Of a DNA stretch of 8,182 nt, positions 1 through 5,378 are shown piece after piece. The DNA comes from Candidatus Bathyarchaeota archaeon (GTDB taxonomy: Archaea; Thermoproteota; Bathyarchaeia; Bathyarchaeales; Bathyarchaeaceae), in the NCBI GenBank assembly GCA_026014605.1, contig JAOZIC010000079.1, positions 1 to 8,182 of the forward strand. The letters are read 5' to 3'. The stretch's first letter is position 1; each line of letters begins with the position of its first letter. The notes beneath the pieces were generated by a model. The model saw only the letters and a program-made list of their open reading frames with translations. It made no database searches and had not been told where the DNA came from. The position numbers and the translations under genes are program-made.

Positions 1-1777
1 TGATGTAGTAGTATTCGCCTTGTTCTTTTTGTTGTCTGTCTAGTCGTGAGCCGTCTTTGTTTACTCTTGGTCGTTTTGTTTGTGGGTCTCTGCGGAAGGT
101 TATGGTCATGTCTTCTAGAAAGCTGTTCATGCCGTCGCGCAGGTCTGTAGGCGGATAAGCAATACCGCGTACTCCGGGTTCGCCGCCGAATATCATTAGT
201 CTGTCTGCCAGAAAGTCTTGGGCGACTACGTCGTGTTCTACTACAAAGGCGGTTACTTTTTTGTTTTCTATAACCTTGCGGATTGTCCGCGCTGCTGAAA
301 GTCTGTCGTCTACGTCGAGGTAGGCGCTTGGTTCGTCAAGAAGGTAAAGGTCGGCGTCTCTGGATAGACACGCGGCTATTGCTGCTCGTTGGAGTTCGCC
401 TCCGCTGAGTTCGTTGATGTCGCGGTCAAGCAGTATATCGATGTTCAGTGGCTGGACTACTTGGCTGTGGAAGAAGCTTGTTCCAAACTCTTTTCCTGCG
501 GCGTCTCGTAGCAGGTCTTCAACTGTTCCAGTAGCCTCTGGTGAGATATATTGGGGTTTGTAGCTGACTTTCAGTTTTTCGTCTGTTGATGTTTCTCCTG
601 AATCTGCTTCTTCAAGCCCTGCAAGTATCTTCACAAACGTAGTTTTTCCAATACCGTTAGGACCAAATATGCCCACAACTTCGCCTCGTCTTACTTCTCC
701 GGGCATTGCTTGCAACTGGAAGCCTTCAAATGATTTTGTTATTTGTGTCCACCGCAGCAGGGTTTCGCCCATGGTTAAGCCTGTGCTTGGGGGTTTTACG
801 TGGAATATTATGGGTTCTTTTCTGAACCGCATGTTTTCGTCTGGGATGTAGCCTTCAAGGTAGATGTTGATTCCAACCCTTACGCCGTGAACGTGAGAAA
901 CTACACCGTAGACTCCGGGGTCACCGTAAAAGACACAGATTTGGTCAGACAAATAATCCAAAATCGCCAAGTCATGCTCAGCAACAATAACGGTTTTGCC
1001 GTCGTCCTTAAGCGACCTAATCGCCTTGGCAACCTGCAAACGCTGCTTAACATCAAGGTAACTGGAAGGTTCGTCAAAAAGGTACACATCTGCTTCCCTG
1101 CAAATAGACGCAGCAACCGCAACCCGCTGCAGTTCACCTCCGCTTAGGACTTTGAGGTCTCTGTTCCAGATTATCTCAAGTTGCAACTGTTCGGTTAGCT
1201 GCTCAAGTTTGTTTCGTTCATCTACTTTTGTTAACAGTTCACCGACTTTGCCCGAAACTACCCGCGAAAGCTTGTCCACATACTGAGGTTTGTGAACCAC
1301 CTTCATTGTGCCTTCGCTTAGTTTTTGGAAATAATCCTGCAGGCTTGAACCCCTGAAATGTAAGATTAATTCTTCCCATGTTGGCGGGTCATCATACCGC
1401 CCAAGGTTTGGTTTAAGTTCCCCAGACAACACATGCAGGGCTGTGGTTTTTCCGATTCCGTTTTTACCTAACAACCCCAAAACTACGCCGGGGGACGGTG
1501 TTGGTAACCTGAACAGTTTGAATGTGTTTGGTCCGAAGCGGTGGCTGCAATCTTCTTCCAACTCGTCCGCCAAGTTAACTATGCTAATGGCTTTGAATGG
1601 ACATTTCCTGACGCAGATGCCACATCCTACGCAGAGGCTTTCTACGATTTGCGGTTTTTCACCTTCGAATACTATGGCTTCAATTTTGTTTCTTACGGGT
1701 GGACAAAACCTGTAGCATACCCTGCCGCAACGTTTAGATTGGCAACGTTCCTCGTCTAGAACCGCTATACGAACCAT
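1..1777 (-). CDS. rli1: ABCE1/Rli1 ribosome recycling ATPase (3' end just cut by window edge)
   Basis: Twin-ATPase iron-sulfur protein that splits ribosomes into subunits after termination, acting in the cytoplasm with aRF1/Pelota. I read 592 codons from the ATG at 1777-1775; an in-frame TGA three codons upstream fixes the start. The N-terminal ferredoxin-like domain has eight cysteines (C12, C17, C21, C25, C49, C52, C55, C59), enough for two 4Fe-4S clusters. NBD1 has Walker A at 104-112 (GKNGIGKTT), signature LSGGELQR at 211-218, Walker B ending D235-E236 and H-loop H268. NBD2 has Walker A at 372-380 (GPNGIGKTT), signature serine S458, D481-E482 and H515. The readable end (QGEYYYI) matches the usual family C-terminus, so only a few residues are missing; the next codon begins with A and is not a stop. 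All catalytic residues are present. Base composition changes sharply inside NBD1 (see findings). Confidence 0.97.
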   Translation of the reverse strand, partial: MVRIAVLDEERCQSKRCGRVCYRFCPPVRNKIEAIVFEGEKPQIVESLCVGCGICVRKCPFKAISIVNLADELEEDCSHRFGPNTFKLFRLPTPSPGVVLGLLGKNGIGKTTALHVLSGELKPNLGRYDDPPTWEELILHFRGSSLQDYFQKLSEGTMKVVHKPQYVDKLSRVVSGKVGELLTKVDERNKLEQLTEQLQLEIIWNRDLKVLSGGELQRVAVAASICREADVYLFDEPSSYLDVKQRLQVAKAIRSLKDDGKTVIVAEHDLAILDYLSDQICVFYGDPGVYGVVSHVHGVRVGINIYLEGYIPDENMRFRKEPIIFHVKPPSTGLTMGETLLRWTQITKSFEGFQLQAMPGEVRRGEVVGIFGPNGIGKTTFVKILAGLEEADSGETSTDEKLKVSYKPQYISPEATGTVEDLLRDAAGKEFGTSFFHSQVVQPLNIDILLDRDINELSGGELQRAAIAACLSRDADLYLLDEPSAYLDVDDRLSAARTIRKVIENKKVTAFVVEHDVVAQDFLADRLMIFGGEPGVRGIAYPPTDLRDGMNSFLEDMTITFRRDPQTKRPRVNKDGSRLDRQQKEQGEYYYI

Positions 1778-1788
1778 CGTGTATCAAT

Positions 1789-1827
1789 ACCTTTGGTAAC
1801 GTAAAACAAGACCTAGATAATAATTTG
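1789..1827 (-). promoter_or_regulatory. Probable promoter and weak Shine-Dalgarno of rli1
   Basis: On the minus strand an AT-rich TATA-like stretch (ATTATTAT, about 1817-1824) lies some 43 bases before the rli1 ATG, predicting transcription from around 1795. AAAGGT at 1794-1789 could act as a weak Shine-Dalgarno, with an 11-base spacing that is longer than ideal. This is inferred from pattern only. Confidence 0.35.
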
Positions 1828-1835
1828 ATGCTTAC

Positions 1836-1858
1836 AAAAAACTGCGGGCACAAAAAAG
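1836..1858 (-). terminator. Poly-T terminator after the small exported protein gene
   Basis: Reading the minus strand after the stop at 1873, two runs of six T occur (1857-1852 and 1841-1836), separated by a GC-rich stretch of about ten bases. Runs of T without a hairpin are the usual archaeal termination signal. The site also separates this gene from rli1 downstream on the same strand. Confidence 0.5.
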
Positions 1859-1872
1859 ATGTGATAACAGGT

Positions 1873-2274
1873 TTAGTAACCTGCCGTGAAGTCTGTTTCA
1901 GTTACTGAGCCGTCGTTAGTAACAGTTCCCACCCACTCAAAACTGGGTTCACCACTGTAGCATACTTCAACCGTGAATGTTGGCTCCAACACCACAGGAT
2001 AGCTAAAGGTGACGTTCCAGCCATCCGCCGTATATTGAAGAGTTGACCCGCCAAGAAGTTCAGGCGTCAAATTCTGAAAATCCCACGTTTCTGGAACAGT
2101 CAAAGCTGAAAGTTCTTGATGATTCTGCAAAATGTAGTTAACCGTTAAGTCTCTGGCAGATTCTGGCGATAAAGGAATATTTGCTGCTGCTCGTGCGTTT
2201 TGGTATCCAAGGACACTTGCAGTTGAAAAACCTACAATGACTATTATCAACGTAATCCAGCTGATTTTCTTCAT
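1873..2274 (-). CDS. Small exported or membrane-anchored protein, unknown function
   Basis: A 133-residue protein. It starts with two lysines and a hydrophobic stretch (about residues 5-23), then a small-residue region (NARAAA, 26-31) that could be a signal peptidase site or could leave the protein as an N-terminal anchor. The rest (32-133) is polar: a helical part around 37-56, then alternating aromatic and hydrophobic residues (Y81 to V119) suggesting a small beta-rich domain. The pattern W-x-V-x-F-x-Y-P-V followed by F-E-W-x-G-x-V looks loosely like PepSY-type folds, but I cannot confirm that. Two N-x-T sequons (N68-L-T, N87-V-T) are compatible with archaeal surface N-glycosylation. It has one cysteine (C105) and no metal-binding or catalytic motif that I recognise. 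ATG at 2274 is preceded by GGGAG about nine bases upstream and a good TATA box. The gene stands alone on its strand and diverges from the AIM24 gene. Confidence 0.85.
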   Translation of the reverse strand: MKKISWITLIIVIVGFSTASVLGYQNARAAANIPLSPESARDLTVNYILQNHQELSALTVPETWDFQNLTPELLGGSTLQYTADGWNVTFSYPVVLEPTFTVEVCYSGEPSFEWVGTVTNDGSVTETDFTAGY

Positions 2275-2278
2275 TTTT

Positions 2279-2324
2279 TGGCTCCCTTCTTGTTATACCA
2301 ACTCCATGGTTGGGTCGAATATAG
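2279..2324 (-). promoter_or_regulatory. Promoter and Shine-Dalgarno of the exported protein gene
   Basis: On the minus strand CTATATTC (2324-2317) fits an archaeal TATA box. Transcription would begin near 2295 and give a leader of about 20 bases containing AAGGGAG before the ATG at 2274. A short inverted repeat, CCAAC-TCCATG-GTTGG (2298-2313), lies between the TATA box and the predicted start and could be an operator; five-base arms are weak evidence. Confidence 0.5.
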
Positions 2325-2431
2325 TGCCACGCATTGGAACAAGGTGTTCTAAAATGTAGACTCCCAGTGCGGTGTTAGAAAAAAGGGTTGCATGCATGTT
2401 TTTGTTATTCAAAAACTGGGTTAGGAATACT

Positions 2432-2496
2432 CTTAAATCTGCAGAATACACAGACTCAGATAGCTTAGTTGTTAAATTTAACAAAAATAGTGGTGA
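2432..2496 (+). promoter_or_regulatory. Promoter, 16-bp palindrome and Shine-Dalgarno of the AIM24 gene
   Basis: CTTAAATC (2432-2439) is a plausible TATA box, which would place transcription near 2462. The leader then holds a perfect 16-base palindrome TTGTTAAATTTAACAA (2469-2484) and a Shine-Dalgarno GGTGA (2492-2496) eight bases before ATG 2505. A palindrome just downstream of the start point is a typical repressor position. TATA and start point are inferred; the palindrome and the GGTGA are read directly. Confidence 0.55.
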
Positions 2497-2504
2497 ACAA
2501 AAAA

Positions 2505-3200
2505 ATGGAGTACGAAATTAAATACAAACCCTCATACGCTCTGCTTGTTGCCAAACTAGAACCAAACGAAATCATAACCGCAGAAGCAGGCGCAATGACA
2601 TACATGACCCCAAACATCCAAGTAAACACAAGAAAACGCGAAAAAAGCTTCTTTGGTAGCTTAGGGCTCTCCCTTTTGGGACGACAATCATTTTTTGTAA
2701 ACGATTATCAAGCCCAAGACAAAACAGGCGAAGTAGCATTTGTAGCAGCCCCAGTAGGTGACATCGAAACACTAGACGTATCCGCAAACCAAGGATATAT
2801 CATACAATCCGCATCATACATTGCATCCACCCAAACCGTAGATTTAGACATGAAATGGCAAGGATTCACTAAAGGACTGTTCGGACAAGGACTGTTCATG
2901 CTCAAAGCCAAAGGCGAAGGCAAACTTTTCATCAACACCTTCGGCGCAATCGACAAACACACACTCAAAGAAGGAGAACAACTGATTGTCGACAACTTCC
3001 ACCTCGTAGCCTTCAGCGACACCTGCGACTACAAAGTCAAAAAATTCGGAGGCCTAAAATCCACCATACTCGGCGGCGAGGGCCTAGTAACAGAAATCAA
3101 AGGTCCCGGAGACGTTTACATCCAAACCAAGAACCTACAAGAATTCGTTGACTGGCTTTGGACACTACTTGGACCACGGGTACAATCAAGGGCACGGTAA
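2505..3200 (+). CDS. AIM24 / TIGR00266 family protein
   Basis: A 231-residue member of the AIM24 (DUF124, TIGR00266) family, a beta-rich fold found in bacteria and archaea; the yeast namesake is mitochondrial. Its biochemical role in prokaryotes is not settled. Recognisable family stretches are E27-x-G-A-M-x-Y-M (27-34), the glycine-rich GSLGLSLLG region (51-59), GYIIQSASYIAS (97-108), the GLFGQGLF...GEGKLFINTFGAI block (124-149), E158-x-L-x-VDN-x-HLVAFSDTCDY (158-176) and GGEGLVTEIKGPGDVYIQT (190-208). The length is normal for the family. I chose ATG 2505 over the in-frame TTG at 2469 because GGTGA sits eight bases before the ATG, the family N-terminus aligns there, and the upstream codons are part of a palindrome. 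There is no signal peptide. A poly-T terminator follows, so it is probably transcribed alone. Confidence 0.93.
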   Translation: MEYEIKYKPSYALLVAKLEPNEIITAEAGAMTYMTPNIQVNTRKREKSFFGSLGLSLLGRQSFFVNDYQAQDKTGEVAFVAAPVGDIETLDVSANQGYIIQSASYIASTQTVDLDMKWQGFTKGLFGQGLFMLKAKGEGKLFINTFGAIDKHTLKEGEQLIVDNFHLVAFSDTCDYKVKKFGGLKSTILGGEGLVTEIKGPGDVYIQTKNLQEFVDWLWTLLGPRVQSRAR

Positions 3201-3222
3201 AAACTAAATCCAAACCCTTCAA

Positions 3223-3242
3223 CCTTTTTCCTTTTTTCTTTT
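3223..3242 (+). terminator. Poly-T terminator after the AIM24 gene
   Basis: A pyrimidine tract with runs of five, six and five T (3223-3242) starts 22 bases after the AIM24 stop. There is no clear hairpin. This is a typical archaeal terminator and separates AIM24 from the next plus-strand gene. Confidence 0.6.
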
Positions 3243-3248
3243 AACAGA

Positions 3249-3258
3249 ACCTTAAAAG
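3249..3258 (+). promoter_or_regulatory. TATA box of the Sua5-family gene
   Basis: ACCTTAAAAG (3249-3258) resembles a BRE/TATA element centred about 38 bases before ATG 3292. It predicts a leader of only around ten bases. No Shine-Dalgarno is visible before the ATG, consistent with near-leaderless translation. Confidence 0.5.
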
Positions 3259-3291
3259 CAACTTGTTTCATATTTTTCGGTTCGAACAAAC

Positions 3292-3909
3292 ATGCCCGTT
3301 TTGAAGGCAACAAAACCAAACATCATGTTAGCAGCCCAAACAATAAAGCAGGGCGGCTTGGTAGTTTACCCAACCGAAACAGTGTACGGACTAGGCTGCG
3401 ACCCAATGAACAACGATGCAGTAAAACGGTTTTTGGAAGTTAAAGGAAACAGAAAAAGTCCTTTACCCATACTGACATCTGATTTGAAAACTGTAGACAA
3501 AGTTGCGCACGTCACAGAAAACGCAAAACTGTTGGCTGAAAAGTTCTGGCCCGGACAACTTACAATAGTTTTTAACAAAAAACAAGTGCTACCCGACTTG
3601 GTTACTTTTGGTTTAGACACAGTAGGCATAAGAATACCAGACAACAACGTTGCCCGCGAGTTAATAGAACAGTCTGGTGGGCTTTTGGTTGGGTCCAGCG
3701 CGAACAGAACAGGAGAAAACCCTCCGCGAACGGTTGAGGAGATTTCTCTGGAGTTAAAGAGTTTGGTTGATGTTGTTTTAGACGGCGGGGTTGCGGTTAA
3801 GGGAACGTCGTCGACGGTTGTTGATTTGACATCGAAAAATCCTAGAATTCTTCGGGAAGGCCCAATTAGTTTGGAGCAGATTTTGGGTGTTTTAGCTTCG
3901 GGTTCCTAA
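3292..3909 (+). CDS. sua5: Sua5/YrdC-family threonylcarbamoyl-AMP synthase
   Basis: Makes threonylcarbamoyl-AMP from threonine, bicarbonate and ATP, the donor used by KEOPS to form t6A at position 37 of ANN-decoding tRNAs. The 205 residues cover a single YrdC domain without the C-terminal Sua5 extension. Motifs in order: PTETVYGLG (27-35), a basic K51-G-N-R54 stretch followed by PLPIL, FWPGQLTIV, TVGIRIPD, GSSANRTGE (134-142), STVVDLT (174-180) and ILREGPIS near the end. The basic stretch is spaced slightly differently from the more usual K-x-R-P form. Its 3' end overlaps the opposing cgi121 gene by 18 bases, a gene acting in the same modification. The first two thirds of the gene are A+C-rich on the coding strand and the last part is G+T-rich. 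A YciO-like role is the alternative, but the match to functional YrdC motifs is good. Confidence 0.93.
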   Translation: MPVLKATKPNIMLAAQTIKQGGLVVYPTETVYGLGCDPMNNDAVKRFLEVKGNRKSPLPILTSDLKTVDKVAHVTENAKLLAEKFWPGQLTIVFNKKQVLPDLVTFGLDTVGIRIPDNNVARELIEQSGGLLVGSSANRTGENPPRTVEEISLELKSLVDVVLDGGVAVKGTSSTVVDLTSKNPRILREGPISLEQILGVLASGS

Positions 3910-4440
3910 AAGTGCCATTCGTTCAATTATCAGGTCGGTTAATGCCTGTTTTTCATGGCCTTGTTGTAGTTTGGCGTTGAATTCAGGGTCAGAGATTTCG
4001 AACAGGTCTTTGATTTTTTGGATTTTTTGTTCTGTCAACTCTAAAACATTGTCGTCAGGTGTTGCACAGATGGTTTTTGTTACCAAATTTGTGTAGTCGT
4101 CTGTTTGGGTTTTGTCTGCCATTATCAGAACTGCCACAGTTGTGGAGTCTTGTTTAACGCCCATTTGTTCTACTGCTTTTGTTATTTGCCTTTGTGCCGA
4201 AGCGTAGAGCAGTGCTTCTACTGCTAAATTGTTTGAGATGTTTGTTTGTTTTTCGAACGCGGTTAACGCGTTTACTGCTGCAAAATACAGGTGGTCTTTG
4301 CCTGCGACATGTTTTGCGTCAAAGAATTGGATTGGCGCATCTTTGTTTTGTTTTCTAAAGTTTTCAAAAAACGTGTCTGTGTCCGCTATTCGGACGTTGC
4401 TAAAACCAAGGATGGTAATCTGTTCAGTGAAGTTTGTCAT
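3892..4440 (-). CDS. cgi121: KEOPS complex subunit Cgi121
   Basis: A 182-residue homologue of Cgi121 (human TPRKB). It binds Bud32 in the KEOPS complex (Kae1-Bud32-Cgi121-Pcc1), recruits tRNA and supports t6A37 formation. Family blocks are clear: IQFFDAKHVAGKDHLYFAAVNALTAFE across 37-63, NISNN (67-71) and EALLYASAQRQITKAVEQMGV across 75-95, then a beta strand TVAVLIM (101-107) and a C-terminal ALTDLIIERMALL helix (166-178). The length is normal for archaeal Cgi121. The ATG at 4440-4438 overlaps the stop of the upstream phosphoribosyltransferase gene by four bases, so translation is probably coupled and no separate promoter is needed. The 3' end runs 18 bases into the opposing Sua5-family gene. 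No other KEOPS subunit is in the window. Confidence 0.92.
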   Translation of the reverse strand: MTNFTEQITILGFSNVRIADTDTFFENFRKQNKDAPIQFFDAKHVAGKDHLYFAAVNALTAFEKQTNISNNLAVEALLYASAQRQITKAVEQMGVKQDSTTVAVLIMADKTQTDDYTNLVTKTICATPDDNVLELTEQKIQKIKDLFEISDPEFNAKLQQGHEKQALTDLIIERMALLGTRS

Positions 4441-5057
4441 AGTTTTTCCCCAAAGATTTCGTTGATGAACCGTTGTGCATGTTCCCTGTCTAGTCCGGAA
4501 CTGATTAGTTTTTCTTTTGCAGCTTCAACGGTCTTTGCGTTTTTCAGGAACTTTTCAACAACCTTTCGTGTAGTTTCTTTTCGTTCCCAAGGAAAAACCA
4601 CCCAGCTACTGGTCTGTTTTTCGTAATAATCAGGCAAAACGATGCTCAATGGTTTGTAGTAAATTGTTGCAACTTTAACTTCAGAGGCACCGTGTTCGGC
4701 AAGGTGTGCGGTTACATGTTTGAGGCTTTTACCTGTGTCTGCTATATCGTCGACGACAAGGACTTTTTTGCCTTTAACGGAAATAGAAATGGGCTGCGTT
4801 ATGGTTGGTTCCTGTTTTGTTTGTGCGATTCCAACATAAAATTCTGTGGCAACGTTAGTTATGTTGCTGTTTTCCAGCAGGTCAGAGAGTATTCGGGCGG
4901 GAACCCAGCCTCCTCTGGATACGCCGACTATTGTGTCGGGAACAAAGTTGCTGTTTTTGATTTTTTCTGCAAGGTTTAAAGTTAAACTGTAGATTTGGTC
5001 CCAAGAAGGAAGCAACAACTCGATGTTATCCACTTCAGCATCTGTTTGTTTGTTCAT
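4437..5057 (-). CDS. Gpt-like purine phosphoribosyltransferase (COG2236-type)
   Basis: A 206-residue type I phosphoribosyltransferase, probably transferring ribose-5-phosphate from PRPP to a 6-oxopurine such as xanthine, guanine or hypoxanthine in cytoplasmic salvage. Visible motifs are the early loop GVSRGGWVPAR (45-55), the PRPP-binding motif VLVVDDIADTGKS (99-111), and the W152-x-x-FPWE (155-158) hood region typical of archaeal Gpt-like enzymes. The last 45 residues form a charged helical tail beyond the core fold. The precise base cannot be told from sequence. I chose ATG 5057: a TATA-like ATATATTC lies about 30 bases upstream, the extra 41 codons back to 5180 are not family-like, and that longer form would overlap the divergent coiled-coil gene. 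It is first in a two-gene unit with cgi121 (4-base overlap). Confidence 0.9.
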   Translation of the reverse strand: MNKQTDAEVDNIELLLPSWDQIYSLTLNLAEKIKNSNFVPDTIVGVSRGGWVPARILSDLLENSNITNVATEFYVGIAQTKQEPTITQPISISVKGKKVLVVDDIADTGKSLKHVTAHLAEHGASEVKVATIYYKPLSIVLPDYYEKQTSSWVVFPWERKETTRKVVEKFLKNAKTVEAAKEKLISSGLDREHAQRFINEIFGEKL

Positions 5058-5080
5058 TTTGAATCGCCGCGGGTTTCTTT

Positions 5081-5090
5081 TAGAATATAT
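5081..5090 (-). promoter_or_regulatory. TATA box of the phosphoribosyltransferase-cgi121 operon
   Basis: On the minus strand ATATATTCTA (5090-5081) is centred about 29 bases before ATG 5057, predicting transcription within a few bases of the start codon and so leaderless or nearly leaderless translation. A second AT-rich stretch farther upstream (about 5133-5125) would give a longer leader and cannot be excluded. Confidence 0.5.
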
Positions 5091-5104
5091 CCATTTTCGA
5101 TGTA

Positions 5105-5121
5105 TATTACATGTTGTAATA
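5105..5121. promoter_or_regulatory. Perfect 7-3-7 inverted repeat between divergent promoters (operator candidate)
   Basis: TATTACA-TGT-TGTAATA reads as a perfect inverted repeat with seven-base arms and a three-base spacer. It sits between the TATA box of the phosphoribosyltransferase gene (5081-5090) and the TATA-like ATTATAT (5125-5131) of the divergent coiled-coil gene, abutting the latter's BRE position. This geometry suits a dimeric repressor or activator. The regulator is unknown. Confidence 0.5.
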
Positions 5122-5124
5122 AGC

Positions 5125-5161
5125 ATTATATCGCCTAACGTAAGCAACAATATATCCGAGG
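5125..5161 (+). promoter_or_regulatory. Promoter and Shine-Dalgarno of the coiled-coil gene
   Basis: ATTATAT (5125-5131) is a likely TATA box predicting transcription near 5155. GAGG (5158-5161) is a Shine-Dalgarno with nine bases to ATG 5171. The nonamer AATATATCC occurs both here (5149-5157) and at the opposing promoter (5084-5092). Confidence 0.45.
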
Positions 5162-5170
5162 AACAAAAAG

Positions 5171-5353
5171 ATGGCAACACTGAATGAACTGCGCGAAAAA
5201 ATCGAAGGTCTAGAGAAAGAAAAATCTTCTCTTGTCAAAGAAGTACAAGAACTCAAAAGAGAAGCAGAAGGAAAAGCAGTTGCATTAGAATGTGAAGTTG
5301 CGGTTCTTCGAGAAGAGGCAGACACGCTCAAAAGAATGCTTTCAACGTTCTAG
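5171..5353 (+). CDS. Small coiled-coil protein, unknown function
   Basis: A 60-residue, highly charged protein predicted to be almost entirely one alpha-helical coiled coil. Leucines at 7, 14, 21 and 28 form a leucine-zipper register with L4, I11, V25 and A32 in the partner positions. The register then skips by 11 residues to L39 and continues with L46 and L53, with V43, A50 and L57 as partners. There is a single cysteine (C41) and no basic DNA-binding segment before the zipper. ATG 5171 has a GAGG Shine-Dalgarno and an upstream TATA-like box, which favours a real gene over a chance ORF. It diverges from the phosphoribosyltransferase operon and converges on htpX with a 25-base gap. I do not recognise a family; an oligomerisation or adaptor role would be a guess. 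Confidence 0.75.
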   Translation: MATLNELREKIEGLEKEKSSLVKEVQELKREAEGKAVALECEVAVLREEADTLKRMLSTF

Positions 5354-5378
5354 TTACGTCCAATGTTTTGTTAAACCA

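Noticed and set aside
669..1759. Several plus-strand ORFs of 60-115 codons opposite rli1
   Set aside because: They lie inside a gene with complete iron-sulfur and ATPase motifs on the other strand; none has a convincing start or family pattern.
2293..2484. A 63-codon minus-strand ORF between the exported protein gene and AIM24
   Set aside because: It needs a TTG start inside a palindrome, has no Shine-Dalgarno, shows no family pattern and covers the promoter of the minus-strand gene.
2469..2504. N-terminal extension of the AIM24 protein from TTG 2469
   Set aside because: The GGTGA Shine-Dalgarno lies eight bases before ATG 2505 and the family N-terminus begins there; the extra codons are palindrome sequence.
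4229..4626. Plus-strand ORFs opposite cgi121 and the phosphoribosyltransferase gene
   Set aside because: They are Phe/Cys/Val-rich shadows that cross the boundary between two well-supported minus-strand genes.
5058..5180. 41-codon N-terminal extension of the phosphoribosyltransferase
   Set aside because: It runs through both divergent promoters and the inverted repeat, overlaps the coiled-coil gene start and does not look like the family.
5107..5331. A 74-codon minus-strand ORF opposite the coiled-coil gene
   Set aside because: It is serine/arginine-rich low-complexity sequence typical of the antisense of a Glu/Lys-rich helix, and it covers the intergenic region.
5354..5378. Bidirectional terminator between the coiled-coil gene and htpX
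   Set aside because: The 25-base gap has only short interrupted T or A runs and no clear hairpin, too little to call.
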